A stretch of 64,000 bases of DNA, taken from Candidatus Gastranaerophilales bacterium (lineage in GTDB: Bacteria > Cyanobacteriota > Vampirovibrionia > Gastranaerophilales > Gastranaerophilaceae). The notes under the pieces were generated by a model, which did no database searches, was not told where the DNA came from, and saw only the letters and a list, made by a program, of their open reading frames with translations. The stretch spans positions 1 to 64,000 of the forward strand of contig CALUWH010000005.1 in assembly GCA_944324435.1 (NCBI GenBank), in the 5' to 3' direction. The translations under genes were made by a program, and so were the position numbers. Positions 33,791-42,759 of the stretch are shown in pieces. Each line of letters opens with the position of its first letter. Position 1 is the first letter of the stretch.

Positions 33791-35092
33791 TTATATATCC
33801 TCTACAAGGTCAAATTCCTCGTCGTTAACTTCTCTCAAAAAGTTTGTCCAGCTGTTATAATACTCGGCAAGCGCCTGAGCATAGCCGATAATTATAGATT
33901 TATAAGATTGTTTCATAACAATCAAAGCGGTAATGTCAGACTTTCCCGCTTCGTAGCTGTCTTTTGAAGTATTAATTAACTCCTCCGAGCCCTTAACAAT
34001 TTTGGATTCATAGTGGTTAAGGTTCTCTGCCGCTGTTAAAAATCTTTCGTAAGCCGCGCTTACATCTTTTACTGCTTTGTTTTTTACGGAAGTATATTTT
34101 AGTTCTGCCTGTCTAAGCTTTAAAGCAGCGTTTTGAATTTCAGGCGAGTAGTTGTAAAAAAGCGGAATGTTTACAAGGCTTGCTCCTGCGTAAGCTCCGT
34201 TATTAAAATTCCCGTTATCAGCATAAGAGCCTGGTATGTAGCCGTATCCTCCCATAAGTTCTATATCGGGAATTCTTTGACGCGCAACAACAGTCAGATT
34301 TTTCTCTGCCAAATCAATTTCCTGCTTCACGATTTTTATGTCATAACGATTATTTAAAGCACTTTTCAGAATAAGAGAAAACGGCGGAAACTGAATATCA
34401 GGAGGCGGTGTCATCATCTCCGCAAAGTTGTTTTCCTCCGAAAAAATATTGTCCTTGCTGTCATATACTATATCATTCGGGTCATTTATCATCTTATTAA
34501 AATTAGTAAGCGCACTTTTAACGTTAACCCTTGCGGTATTAACCTGTGTGATAATCTGGTTAAGAGCAATTTCCGCCTGTATTACGTCAATATCCGGCGC
34601 CTGATGAGATTTAACCCTGTTTTTTGCAATTTCAAGAAGCTCCTCCTGCAATTCCTGCTGCTGGCTCAAGGTTTCAAGAATAGATTTTGCAGCAACAAGA
34701 TTTATATACGCTTCTCTTACATCCATTTTCAAATCAAATGTTGTATAATCAACATTTTTTTCCACAAGCTCTAAGTTAGATTCGGCAAGCTTTTTTCTTG
34801 CGCTTCTTTTTGCAATTTCAATATTCTGGCTTGCCCCAATCTGCCGCGGCTCGCCCCTTCCGGCTGCACCCATAAAATAAAACACGTCAAGAGATGGATT
34901 TTGAAGGCGGTTTGCTGCTTTGATATTATTTTTTGCGATATTAATCTCAATTTGCGCTGCCTGCAGGTCAATATTGTTCTTTAAAGCCGCATCAATCGCT
35001 TCGTTCAAATAAACCTTTTTTACATTCTCAATTCCGAATGCCGAGGCTTGAATAACGGCGAAAAATATTCCCAAACAAAGCAGCTTCTTCAT
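33791..35092 (-). CDS. TolC-family outer membrane efflux protein
   Basis: A 433-residue protein with signal peptide (MKKLLCLGIFFAVIQASAFG). Two OEP repeats: YLNEAIDAALKNNIDLQAAQ with ANRLQNPSLDV, and later LALKNNR-type LKSALNNRYDIKIVKQEI with AGASLVNIPLF. It forms a trimeric channel for RND or ABC exporters (CzcC/CusC type). No pump gene is adjacent; instead the EndoQ-UvrD gene follows immediately. Confidence 0.88.
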   Translation of the reverse strand: MKKLLCLGIFFAVIQASAFGIENVKKVYLNEAIDAALKNNIDLQAAQIEINIAKNNIKAANRLQNPSLDVFYFMGAAGRGEPRQIGASQNIEIAKRSARKKLAESNLELVEKNVDYTTFDLKMDVREAYINLVAAKSILETLSQQQELQEELLEIAKNRVKSHQAPDIDVIQAEIALNQIITQVNTARVNVKSALTNFNKMINDPNDIVYDSKDNIFSEENNFAEMMTPPPDIQFPPFSLILKSALNNRYDIKIVKQEIDLAEKNLTVVARQRIPDIELMGGYGYIPGSYADNGNFNNGAYAGASLVNIPLFYNYSPEIQNAALKLRQAELKYTSVKNKAVKDVSAAYERFLTAAENLNHYESKIVKGSEELINTSKDSYEAGKSDITALIVMKQSYKSIIIGYAQALAEYYNSWTNFLREVNDEEFDLVEDI

Positions 35093-35160
35093 AATTTAAA
35101 ATTTTATCATAAAGAAATCTTTAAGGCTTGCAAATTTCAACGCTTAACTGCACTGTTTGA

Positions 35161-35394
35161 TTATCCTTCACGACGCTGATATCTTGCAGCCTTGGCATTA
35201 ATTGCATAGCAAGTATTGCTGAGTCTTTGAGAGAGCATAAACATGTTTCTCTGGATAGCTGCAACATCGTTCATTGCTTCAAGCATTTTTTCCGGATTAA
35301 CCATCGATTCCATCGCATCATGGTTATCAACTTTTTCATCTGCATATTTTTTGACCAAAAGTTTGTCAATATAATCTCTTGCCCCAATTGCCAT
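35161..35394 (-). CDS. small hypothetical protein
   Basis: A 77-residue helical protein (MAIGARDYIDKLLVKKYADE...), with TAGGAG before the ATG. The last half, NDVAAIQRNMFMLSQRLSNT, is an amphipathic helix. It has no signal peptide or known motif. It stands alone between tolC-type and glycosyltransferase genes. Confidence 0.55.
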   Translation of the reverse strand: MAIGARDYIDKLLVKKYADEKVDNHDAMESMVNPEKMLEAMNDVAAIQRNMFMLSQRLSNTCYAINAKAARYQRREG

Positions 35395-35475
35395 AATAAA
35401 ACTCCTAATAACTTAAATTTCCCTATATATAAATAAAAACAATTCGGGTAAAAAAATTGACTTAATTGTAAAGAA

Positions 35476-36438
35476 TTATAACAATTCTTTATCTTTAATA
35501 TATCTTGGTCTTGCTTTCACTTCGTTAAAAATCTGTCCCATATACTCTCCTATTATGCCCAGACAGAAGATTTGAAGCCCCCCAAAAAATGCAAGCAGGA
35601 TTACGAGTGTTGCCCAGCCTCCGGGAGTTGTGTGAAAAATATATTTTTCGACTATAACTTCCATCGCAAGCAAAAAGCTTCCCAGAACTGTCAGCACACC
35701 AATTGCGGCAATTATTCTCAAAGGCACAATACTAAAAGCCGTGATTCCATTAAGCGCAAGACTTGTTAAACTAAAGAAGTTGTATTTTGTAGAACCTAAT
35801 GCCCTCGGTTTTACATCAAAATGGACATACGCTGTCTTAAGCCCGATTTCGTGGAAGAATCCTCGCAAGAAAAGTCCTTCTTCGGAATACTGTTCTAAAA
35901 TCTCAAGTCCTCTTGCACTCACGAGTCTAAAGTCAGAATGATTGGGAGGAATCTTAACTCCCAGAAGATTCATGAGTTTATAAAAACAAAGAGCCGTATA
36001 TTTTTTGAAAAAAGAATCTGTTTTTCTGTCATTTCTGATACCCGATACAATATCAGCCCCCTTATGGAACTCGTCAATAAACGTTTCAATTGCGTTTTCA
36101 TCCTGCTGCAGATCTGCATCAATTGAAATTACACAGTCACATCCGATTGCTTTAACCCCTAAAAGCCCAGCAATAAGCGCTTTTTGGTTGCCGTAATTTC
36201 TGATAAACTTTGTACCCTTGACTCTTGAGCCATAGGTATTATGCAATTCTTCAATGAGAGACCAGGTGCTATCCTTTGAGCCGTCATCTACAAGATAAAT
36301 ATAACTGTCGGAAGCTATTTTGTCTTTCGCAATTATTCTGTCAAGAACCTTTAAAAGTGTTTCAACTGTTGACTTAACCACCAGCTCTTCATTAAAACAC
36401 GGAATTATTATCGCAAGTTTTGTTTTATTTTCGCTCAT
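35476..36438 (-). CDS. family 2 glycosyltransferase, DPM1/GtrB/ArnC-like
   Basis: A 320-residue GT-A enzyme: IIPCFNEE, YLVDDGSKDSTW, QKALIAGLLGV and the metal site ISIDADLQQDEN, then two C-terminal membrane helices (about 235-262 and 275-300), as in bactoprenol-phosphate sugar transferases. It loads a sugar on undecaprenyl phosphate on the inner face. The ATG at 36438 was chosen for GAGG 7 bp upstream. It is divergent from the ChbG-like gene, a pairing seen in sugar-modification loci. Confidence 0.88.
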   Translation of the reverse strand: MSENKTKLAIIIPCFNEELVVKSTVETLLKVLDRIIAKDKIASDSYIYLVDDGSKDSTWSLIEELHNTYGSRVKGTKFIRNYGNQKALIAGLLGVKAIGCDCVISIDADLQQDENAIETFIDEFHKGADIVSGIRNDRKTDSFFKKYTALCFYKLMNLLGVKIPPNHSDFRLVSARGLEILEQYSEEGLFLRGFFHEIGLKTAYVHFDVKPRALGSTKYNFFSLTSLALNGITAFSIVPLRIIAAIGVLTVLGSFLLAMEVIVEKYIFHTTPGGWATLVILLAFFGGLQIFCLGIIGEYMGQIFNEVKARPRYIKDKELL

Positions 36439-36495
36439 TGTAATCCTCGTTATATTATAATACAATTAAATTATCAAAAAATAAAGGAGAAACTT

Positions 36496-37368
36496 TTGGC
36501 AGCCAAGAGATTCATACTCAATGCAGACGATTTCGGAATATCACAAGCGTTTAACAGGGCTGTGCTTGAAGGTTATTCGGAGGGAATACTCAAAAGTGCA
36601 AGTCTCGTTGCCAACGGAGAAGCTTTTGAAGAGGCTGTTAATAAAATTATTCCCACCTGCCCTGATTTGGGAGTCGGAGTGCACCTTAATATTATCGAAG
36701 GGAAATCTCTCTGCAGAGGGTTAGATTTGCTGACAGACGAAGAAGGAAATTTCAACAACTCTTTCGGAATGATTCTTATTAAATCTCTGAACACAAAAGA
36801 CGATACTTTTATGGTACAGCTTGAAAAAGAATTCCGCGCACAGATTGAAGATATTCAGGCAAAAACCTTTGTCACACATATTGATTCACACGTTCATACA
36901 CATTCAATTCCGAGGATTTTTGATTTGGTTTGCAGGCTCGCAAAAGAATACGGAATTAGCCAGATAAGAACACAATTTGAAAAACCATACATTATACCTG
37001 ATGTTTTCAAACATTTAAACCGTGTATATCCGATTAACTTAATCAAAGTTGCACTTCTTAATTTTTTCACGCTTATAAACGAAAATACCGTCCCAAAATA
37101 CGGACTCAATACGAATGATTACCTGATTGGGGTTGCATATACTTCAATGATGAACAGCCTCACGGTTTCTTACGGACTTAAAGCAATAAAAAGAGACAAC
37201 GTTACTGTTGAATCTTTGATTCATCCTTGCAGATATGAAGACGGTAAGATTGATAATCATTTTACGGAATTTCAGATTACGAGAAATAAAAAATTAAAGG
37301 AAGAAATTGAAAAACTCGGATTTGAGATTACTAACTATAAAGATGTCCAAACTCCTGTAGAAGTATAA
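36496..37368 (+). CDS. ChbG/HpnK (YdjC) family carbohydrate deacetylase
   Basis: A 290-residue protein. Metal ligands appear in FILNADDFGISQAFN, GVGVHLNIIEG and VTHIDSHVHTHSIPRIF. The family removes acetyl groups from N-acetylated sugars. It starts at a TTG with GGAG 6 bp upstream. Its stop overlaps the next start (TAATG), so it is coupled to the phospholipase-D-like gene. Together with the divergent glycosyltransferase it suggests lipid-linked glycan modification. Confidence 0.87.
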   Translation: MAAKRFILNADDFGISQAFNRAVLEGYSEGILKSASLVANGEAFEEAVNKIIPTCPDLGVGVHLNIIEGKSLCRGLDLLTDEEGNFNNSFGMILIKSLNTKDDTFMVQLEKEFRAQIEDIQAKTFVTHIDSHVHTHSIPRIFDLVCRLAKEYGISQIRTQFEKPYIIPDVFKHLNRVYPINLIKVALLNFFTLINENTVPKYGLNTNDYLIGVAYTSMMNSLTVSYGLKAIKRDNVTVESLIHPCRYEDGKIDNHFTEFQITRNKKLKEEIEKLGFEITNYKDVQTPVEV

Positions 37369-39002
37369 TGTTGAAAAATTTAAGCGTCGTTATTCTAATT
37401 CTTGCATTTGTAATTTTCGGAATCTTCTTTGTTCCGAAAGATGATTATTATCATGTTACAAGTGTAGTTAATCCGTATGAACTTAAACTTGATAACGGAG
37501 AGGAGATTAATCTTAAAGGGTTTGAGAATTTCAAAGACAATCAGGCAAATTTGGGAATAACAGGGGATGAAGCTTTTATTCTGGATAATTTTGCCAAATA
37601 CTGGGCTAAAAATATTCTTGAAGGCAGAAAGGTTAAACTTGCGGATAATGATTTAATCTATTTAAAATACAGTTATACTGCAAGATTCAGGAATTCTCCC
37701 TACTGTATAGAAAATGGCAGACTTACAAACCAATACGCTTTTGACAAACTTATAAAATCAATCCGCAGAGGACAATATGTCATTATCGATAATGACAATA
37801 TTTACCCAATCTCATCCCACAGAGACGGAATAATCATCAGAAAAAGATATTTTACAAAGATTAAAAATAACGAAGCACTATTTGAGGCGGAAAAGACATA
37901 CAAATCATCAATAGATACCAACAATATCAAAATTATTGTCTCTGACAGCACCACAAAGCTTAAACCTGACAGAAACTGCTCCAGCGAGATTTGCAAAGAA
38001 ATCCTCGCCGGAATAAATAACTCCAAAAGTTCAATTGATATTGCAATTTACGGCTACTCTTCAACCCCTCAAATTGAAAAAGCAATAAAAGATGCAATCT
38101 CTCGTGGGGTTAAGATTCGGCTTGTATATGATACAGACACAAAAGGCGAGAATATTTACCCCGATACATTTGATTTTGTCAAACTGATTCCCACAAGCCG
38201 AAATGACGGCGTCTCAAAAGAGGCAGCATGCACAATGCACAACAAGTTTTATATATTTGATAATAAAACCGTAATAACAGGCTCTGCAAATCTTTCGCAC
38301 ACGGATATGTCAGGCTATAACACAAACAGCATTATTGTAATAAATTCAGCCGAAGCCGCAAAGATTTACAAGCAGGAATTTGAACAAATGTTCAACGGTC
38401 AATTTCATACTGACAAAATCCAAACTCCTTACAAGCAGAGCTTTGATAACATGGAAATCTTTTTCTCACCGCAGGATAGAGCAATAACAAACGGGGTTAT
38501 ACCCCTTGTAAAAAACGCAAAAAAATATATTTATATTCCGACTTTTGTTATCACTCATAGAGAACTGACTTCCGAACTTATAAAAGCACATTCAAGAGGA
38601 GTTGACATCAGAATAATTGCGGACGCTCTGAATGCTTCAACCAAACACTCCAAACATCAGGAATTAAGAGATGCAGGAATTGCCGTAAAAACCGAAAATT
38701 ATGCAGGGAAAATGCACTCCAAAACAATGATTATTGATAATGAATACCTAATCATAGGCTCAATGAATTTTTCTTTCAGCGGCGAGAACAAAAACGATGA
38801 GAATATGATTATTTTAAAAAACCCCGAATTTACTAAATTTTACAAAGACTTTTTCCTGTATCAGTGGGGCCGCATTCCTGATAAATGGCTTAAATTCAAC
38901 GCAAAAGCCGAAGGTTTTGATTCAATCGGCTCTTGCTCGGACGGAATTGATAATGATTACGACGGACTTACAGACAGTGCAGACCCTGCTTGTATAAAAT
39001 AA
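37368..39002 (+). CDS. phospholipase-D-like protein with C-terminal metal-binding motif
   Basis: A 544-residue protein with one N-terminal membrane/signal segment (SVVILILAFVIFGIFFV). Residues 20-190 may hold a thermonuclease-like region with charged repeats. Two HKD motifs follow: MHNKFYIFDNKTVITGSANL and MHSKTMIIDNEYLIIGSMNF, giving a complete PLD active site. The end SCSDGIDNDYDGLTDSADPA is the calcium-binding-type motif found at the ends of many secreted proteins. Probably periplasmic nuclease or phospholipase; the substrate cannot be told. Confidence 0.85.
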   Translation: MLKNLSVVILILAFVIFGIFFVPKDDYYHVTSVVNPYELKLDNGEEINLKGFENFKDNQANLGITGDEAFILDNFAKYWAKNILEGRKVKLADNDLIYLKYSYTARFRNSPYCIENGRLTNQYAFDKLIKSIRRGQYVIIDNDNIYPISSHRDGIIIRKRYFTKIKNNEALFEAEKTYKSSIDTNNIKIIVSDSTTKLKPDRNCSSEICKEILAGINNSKSSIDIAIYGYSSTPQIEKAIKDAISRGVKIRLVYDTDTKGENIYPDTFDFVKLIPTSRNDGVSKEAACTMHNKFYIFDNKTVITGSANLSHTDMSGYNTNSIIVINSAEAAKIYKQEFEQMFNGQFHTDKIQTPYKQSFDNMEIFFSPQDRAITNGVIPLVKNAKKYIYIPTFVITHRELTSELIKAHSRGVDIRIIADALNASTKHSKHQELRDAGIAVKTENYAGKMHSKTMIIDNEYLIIGSMNFSFSGENKNDENMIILKNPEFTKFYKDFFLYQWGRIPDKWLKFNAKAEGFDSIGSCSDGIDNDYDGLTDSADPACIK

Positions 39003-39003
39003 T

Positions 39004-40416
39004 TTATATGTTCTGCGCCGCAATAGCTTTATAAAAACTTATATAGTCAATCATGCAGTCAAATTCGCTTGAATAAACCATCTTGTTAACGCTCAAAAGA
39101 TTCTCTTCCATCTGGTTCAAATCAAGTTTTGCAATTACACCCTGATTGAATTTGTCCTGAGAAAGTTTGAAATCTTTCTGCTCAAGTTCCTGAATCTTTC
39201 TCTGCTTGCTCAATTTTTCCTTATCCATATTTACTGAAACCAGAGAATCATTAACCTCCTGCATTGAAGTCAAATTTGTTTTCTCATAATTTTTCAGGCT
39301 CTTCTCATACGCAATCTTTTTAGCCTTCAAATTAGCCTTAATTCTTCCGCCCATAAACAGAGGCTGCATAATTCCGCCGCCAAAGCCCCAGAGCATATTA
39401 GATGTCGTAAATAAACTCTCAAAATGCTTAGAGTTAAACAAAACACCGCCGCCCAGATTGAGTGTCGGAAGCATTTCTTTTCTTGCAACTTTTACGTCAA
39501 TTCCTGCTTTCTCAAGCATTTTCTCTGCCTTCATAAAGTCAGGACGCTTCATTATAACATCAGAGCTTACATACTCGGGAATAGTTCCTGAAAATGCAAG
39601 TTTTTTGTAATCAATTCTTTTATATTCCTCAATATTGTTAGGGCTGTCGCCTATTAAAACAGCAAGCTGATGCAAAAGCTTTGTGCGCTCTTTTTTGTAA
39701 TCCGTAAGTTCGGTTACACCCGTAATATAAGACTGATTTGCCTTTACCAAATCAGAAGTTGATACAATACCTTCCGCATTGCTTACCAGCATCATATCAA
39801 AAATCTCTTTTCTAAGATTTACAATATCTTCCTGCAAATCTATCATTGCATCCAGCTTAACAATGTTTATATATACACTCCCGACAGATGAAGCTATAGA
39901 AATATAAGCTGACTGCTCATCAAGAATTGATGCTTCATATAGCTTTCGAACAGCAGTTGTCTTATTGTGATTCTTACCAAACAAATCAAGCTCATAATTT
40001 GCTATTATAGGAAGCATAAATCCGCCGGCTGATGAACCCAAAAATTTACCGTACCCCGGCATAAATCCCGCCTGAATAGTAGGAAGCTCGTTCGCACGCT
40101 GGGCAACTACATTCTGATAATACTCGTCTATCGTTAATGTCGCCATCTTCAAATCTTTGTTATTTTCAACAGCTCTTATAATATAATCATTCAAATACTC
40201 ATCATTGAACTGCTGCCACCACGCAAGATTAATATATTCATATTTGTTCTTGACAGGTTTAACCTTATCTGATTTTTTCTTTTCTTTTTTCTTTTTATCT
40301 GTATCAACAGTCTGCTCCGCCCCTGCACTCAAAACTGTCTTTTCTGCTGCTATAACAGGAACTATATTTCCTGCTGTCATTGATATTAATATAGCCAGTG
40401 TTAAAAACTTCCTCAT
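39004..40416 (-). CDS. outer membrane efflux protein, NodT/TolC-like
   Basis: A 470-residue protein with a signal peptide (FLTLAILISMTAGNIVPVIA), a Lys-rich linker, then LAWWQQFNDEYLNDYIIRAV and the OEP helices with GGGIMQPLFMGGRIKANLK. There is no lipobox Cys, unlike most NodT proteins. The start at 40416 places the signal peptide first; the frame is open to 40509. It is divergent from marR-emrA over a palindromic operator, so it is probably the channel of that exporter. Confidence 0.87.
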   Translation of the reverse strand: MRKFLTLAILISMTAGNIVPVIAAEKTVLSAGAEQTVDTDKKKKEKKKSDKVKPVKNKYEYINLAWWQQFNDEYLNDYIIRAVENNKDLKMATLTIDEYYQNVVAQRANELPTIQAGFMPGYGKFLGSSAGGFMLPIIANYELDLFGKNHNKTTAVRKLYEASILDEQSAYISIASSVGSVYINIVKLDAMIDLQEDIVNLRKEIFDMMLVSNAEGIVSTSDLVKANQSYITGVTELTDYKKERTKLLHQLAVLIGDSPNNIEEYKRIDYKKLAFSGTIPEYVSSDVIMKRPDFMKAEKMLEKAGIDVKVARKEMLPTLNLGGGVLFNSKHFESLFTTSNMLWGFGGGIMQPLFMGGRIKANLKAKKIAYEKSLKNYEKTNLTSMQEVNDSLVSVNMDKEKLSKQRKIQELEQKDFKLSQDKFNQGVIAKLDLNQMEENLLSVNKMVYSSEFDCMIDYISFYKAIAAQNI

Positions 40417-40464
40417 AATTCTTTTCTCCAAGTACTTGATTTTTTCTAATGGTAATGATAACAT

Positions 40465-40506
40465 AAGTATGTTGCAAAAGCAACATGTTGTAAAAAAAAC
40501 ATACTT
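40465..40506. promoter_or_regulatory. nested inverted repeats, probable MarR operator
   Basis: ATGTTGC-AAAA-GCAACAT (40469-40486) is a perfect inverted repeat; outer arms AAGTATGTT (40465) and AACATACTT (40498) form a second one. The site lies in the divergent promoter region of the outer-membrane channel and marR-emrA, where an autoregulating MarR dimer would bind. Confidence 0.7.
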
Positions 40507-40526
40507 CAAACAGAGGATTTACAAAA

Positions 40527-40982
40527 TTGAAGAATCATTTTACTAATACTATATTCTACCAAATAGAATTAACTGCAAAGTATTGCAAGCTCCTCGGTCA
40601 GCAGGTGTTTGAAAAATACGATGCAGGGATTACTGTGGAGGAATTCTCTGTTCTGGATACACTTTCCTGTAATCCGCAATTGTGCCAGAGAGACTTGGCT
40701 AAGCTTATTCTTAAAGATAGAGCAAATACAGGAAAACTGCTTGACGGATTAGAAAAGAAAGGATACATTGCAAGAAAACTTTCAATAAAAAATAACAGAC
40801 CTGTTAAAATAGTAGAAATTACAGAAAAGGGGATACACAAAACCGAAGAAGTTACAAGTAAAATAAAACCGCACATGAACGCTGTTAAAGAAAAAATTGA
40901 CAACAGCGACCTTGCAAAAATAAGTGGGCTGTTAGAAGAATTAAGAAATGTATTAAATGAGACTTTGGAGATAAGGATATGA
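40527..40982 (+). CDS. MarR-family transcriptional regulator
   Basis: A 151-residue winged-helix protein: FSVLDTLSCNPQLCQRDLAK, then LKDRANTGKLLDGLEKKGYI as recognition helix and wing, then a C-terminal dimer helix. A TTG start with GAGG about 10 bp upstream. It overlaps emrA by 4 bp. Likely represses the divergent channel and emrA-like gene until a toxic ligand binds. Confidence 0.88.
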   Translation: MKNHFTNTIFYQIELTAKYCKLLGQQVFEKYDAGITVEEFSVLDTLSCNPQLCQRDLAKLILKDRANTGKLLDGLEKKGYIARKLSIKNNRPVKIVEITEKGIHKTEEVTSKIKPHMNAVKEKIDNSDLAKISGLLEELRNVLNETLEIRI

Positions 40983-42004
40983 GTGAAGAAAATAAAATTG
41001 AAGAAGAAAATACAAGAAAGCTTCCGGTTAAGAAGCGGTATATATTTGCTTTCCTGGGCTTGATAGGCGTTTTGATTGCAGGATATTTTATTTATGAATA
41101 TCTTGGCTACCAATCAACAGACGATGCTTATGTTGAAACAACAACCGTTTCTGTTTCACCTAAAGTATCAGGGCAGATTGTAAAAGTTCTTGTGGAAGAT
41201 AACCAGCCGGTTAAAGCAGGGCAAGTCGTTGCAGTAATAGATAAAATAGATTATCAGGTTAAGCTTGACCAGGCAACCGCAGCTTACGAAAGAGCACTTT
41301 TAGACCAAGAAAATGCACACGCTGAACTTAATGCAGCAAACGCGTCCATTGAACTTGCGAAAAAAGATGTTGAAAGATATGAAAACCTTTATGCTGCAGG
41401 TGCTGTTTCAAAGCAGACACTAGACAGAGCAAGAACAAATCTTGAATCTATGCAGGCAAAACAAACGTCAGCTGAACAGTCTATTTTTTCAAAAGACCCT
41501 TCTCAGAACGCAAAAGTTGCCGATGCTGATTTGAATGTATTAAAAGCACAAAAAAGAGCGGCAGAACTTGCGCTTGAATATACGGATATTAAAGCTCCTA
41601 TTGACGGAACTGTCTCTAACAAAAAGGTTGAAGTCGGTATGATGGTTCAACCGGGCTCACCGCTGTTTGTTATTGTTCCGCACGATGTTTGGGTGGTTGC
41701 TAACTACAAAGAAACTCAGCTTACTCACATGAAAGAAGGTATGGATGTTGATATCAAGATTGATACTTATCCGGACAAAGTTTTCAAAGGGAAAGTTGAC
41801 AGTATCCAAAGAAGCTCAGGCGCTAAGGCCAGTTTGTTCCCACCTGAAAACGCAGTAGGTTCGTTCGTTAAAATTGTTCAAAGAATTCCGGTAAAGATTG
41901 TTTTCACTGAAAAAGTTGATCCGAGTGAATATTCAATAATTCCGGGTATGTCAGTCGTGCCAAAGGTTAAAATTAGAGATTACTACAAAAATCATAAAAA
42001 CTAA
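40979..42004 (+). CDS. emrA: HlyD/EmrA-family membrane fusion protein
   Basis: A 341-residue adaptor: one N-terminal membrane helix (KRYIFAFLGLIGVLIAGYFI), lipoyl/barrel half TTVSVSPKVSGQIVKVLVED, a coiled-coil hairpin (residues about 100-190), and the second half TDIKAPIDGTVSNKKVEVG with VVANYKETQL. It bridges an inner-membrane pump to an outer-membrane channel. The expected EmrB-type pump gene is missing; a terminator and repeats follow directly. Confidence 0.88.
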   Translation: MSEENKIEEENTRKLPVKKRYIFAFLGLIGVLIAGYFIYEYLGYQSTDDAYVETTTVSVSPKVSGQIVKVLVEDNQPVKAGQVVAVIDKIDYQVKLDQATAAYERALLDQENAHAELNAANASIELAKKDVERYENLYAAGAVSKQTLDRARTNLESMQAKQTSAEQSIFSKDPSQNAKVADADLNVLKAQKRAAELALEYTDIKAPIDGTVSNKKVEVGMMVQPGSPLFVIVPHDVWVVANYKETQLTHMKEGMDVDIKIDTYPDKVFKGKVDSIQRSSGAKASLFPPENAVGSFVKIVQRIPVKIVFTEKVDPSEYSIIPGMSVVPKVKIRDYYKNHKN

Positions 42005-42027
42005 TATTTTTCAGTATTACGACTCTG

Positions 42028-42066
42028 AGGTGTCAAGGTTTCTTCATACTTGCCACCTTTTTTTTG
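42028..42066 (+). terminator. Rho-independent terminator after emrA
   Basis: AGGTGTCAAG pairs with CTTGCCACCT (one mismatch) around an 11-nt loop and is followed by about nine T residues. It ends the marR-emrA transcript. Confidence 0.85.
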
Positions 42067-42079
42067 TGCTACGCACGTA

Positions 42080-42443
42080 GGGGTAAATATACTTGGTCGG
42101 CAGGTATTGGTAAACATTTAACGTTTATAATACTCCTACTTACCTGCCTCGAATTACCTCTACCAGCCGGGGTAAATATATATCGTCGGCAGGTAATGGT
42201 AAACATTCAACGTTTGTAATACTCCTACTTACCTGCCTCGAATTAACCCTACCAGCCGGGGTAAATATATATCGTCGGCAGGTAATGGTAAACATTCAAC
42301 GTTTGTAATACTCCTACTTACCTGCCTCAAATTGTCTCTACCAGCCTGCACGTAGGGGGGGGTAAATGTATTTGGTCGGCAGGTATTGATAAAACATTCA
42401 ACGTTTGTAATACTCCTACCTGCCTCTAATTGCCTCTACCAGG
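42080..42443. repeat. 89-bp structured tandem repeat, four units
   Basis: Units start with GGGGTAAAT at 42080, 42169, 42258 and 42359 (spacings 89, 89 and 101 bp). Each can fold: GGCAGGTAA pairs with TTACCTGCC and, inside, AAAC with GTTT. The last unit has an extra 12 bp. The first 27 bp (GGGGTAAATATACTTGGTCGG...) match the 51-bp repeat at 1-204 at 23 positions, so both belong to one family. No coding frame runs through it. The flanks up to 42600 hold nothing else recognised. Confidence 0.85.
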
Positions 42444-42600
42444 CCTTGTCTCTCAAATAAGCTATGCCGGCAAGTATGGATGAAATTTATACAATCTCTA
42501 TTATTTCGATTAGGAGGCTTTTTATACTAATTTAAATAGCAATAAATATAGCTATAAAATGTCAATATATTTTGCTATAATTACAAAAAGAGGTGCTTGT

Positions 42601-42756
42601 ATGATTACTAAAAAACTACGCAGTATCGGAGGAAGTTGGGGTGTTATAATCCCTAAGGCAATACTGGATGGGCTCGGTATTAATCCGGTACTTGATCAGG
42701 TCGAACTATATCTGGAAGATAACGAAATTAGAATAAGAAAAATTAAAAAGGATTAA
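42601..42756 (+). CDS. AbrB/MazE-like DNA-binding protein
   Basis: A 51-residue swapped-hairpin domain: LRSIGGSWGVIIPKAILDGL and a C-terminal VELYLEDNEIRIRKI. This matches SpoVT-AbrB/MazE antitoxin-type DNA-binding domains. The ATG at 42601 is preferred because GAGGTG precedes it. No toxin gene follows; the next gene, 3 bp away, encodes a flavin reductase-rubredoxin, so it may regulate that gene. Confidence 0.8.
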   Translation: MITKKLRSIGGSWGVIIPKAILDGLGINPVLDQVELYLEDNEIRIRKIKKD

Positions 42757-42759
42757 AAT

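Noticed and set aside
42080-42443. Regularly spaced repeats as a CRISPR array
   Set aside because: The whole 89-bp unit is conserved, including the parts that would be spacers.
42601-42756. Toxin-antitoxin system based on the AbrB/MazE-like protein
   Set aside because: No toxin-type gene follows; the adjacent gene is a flavin reductase-rubredoxin.
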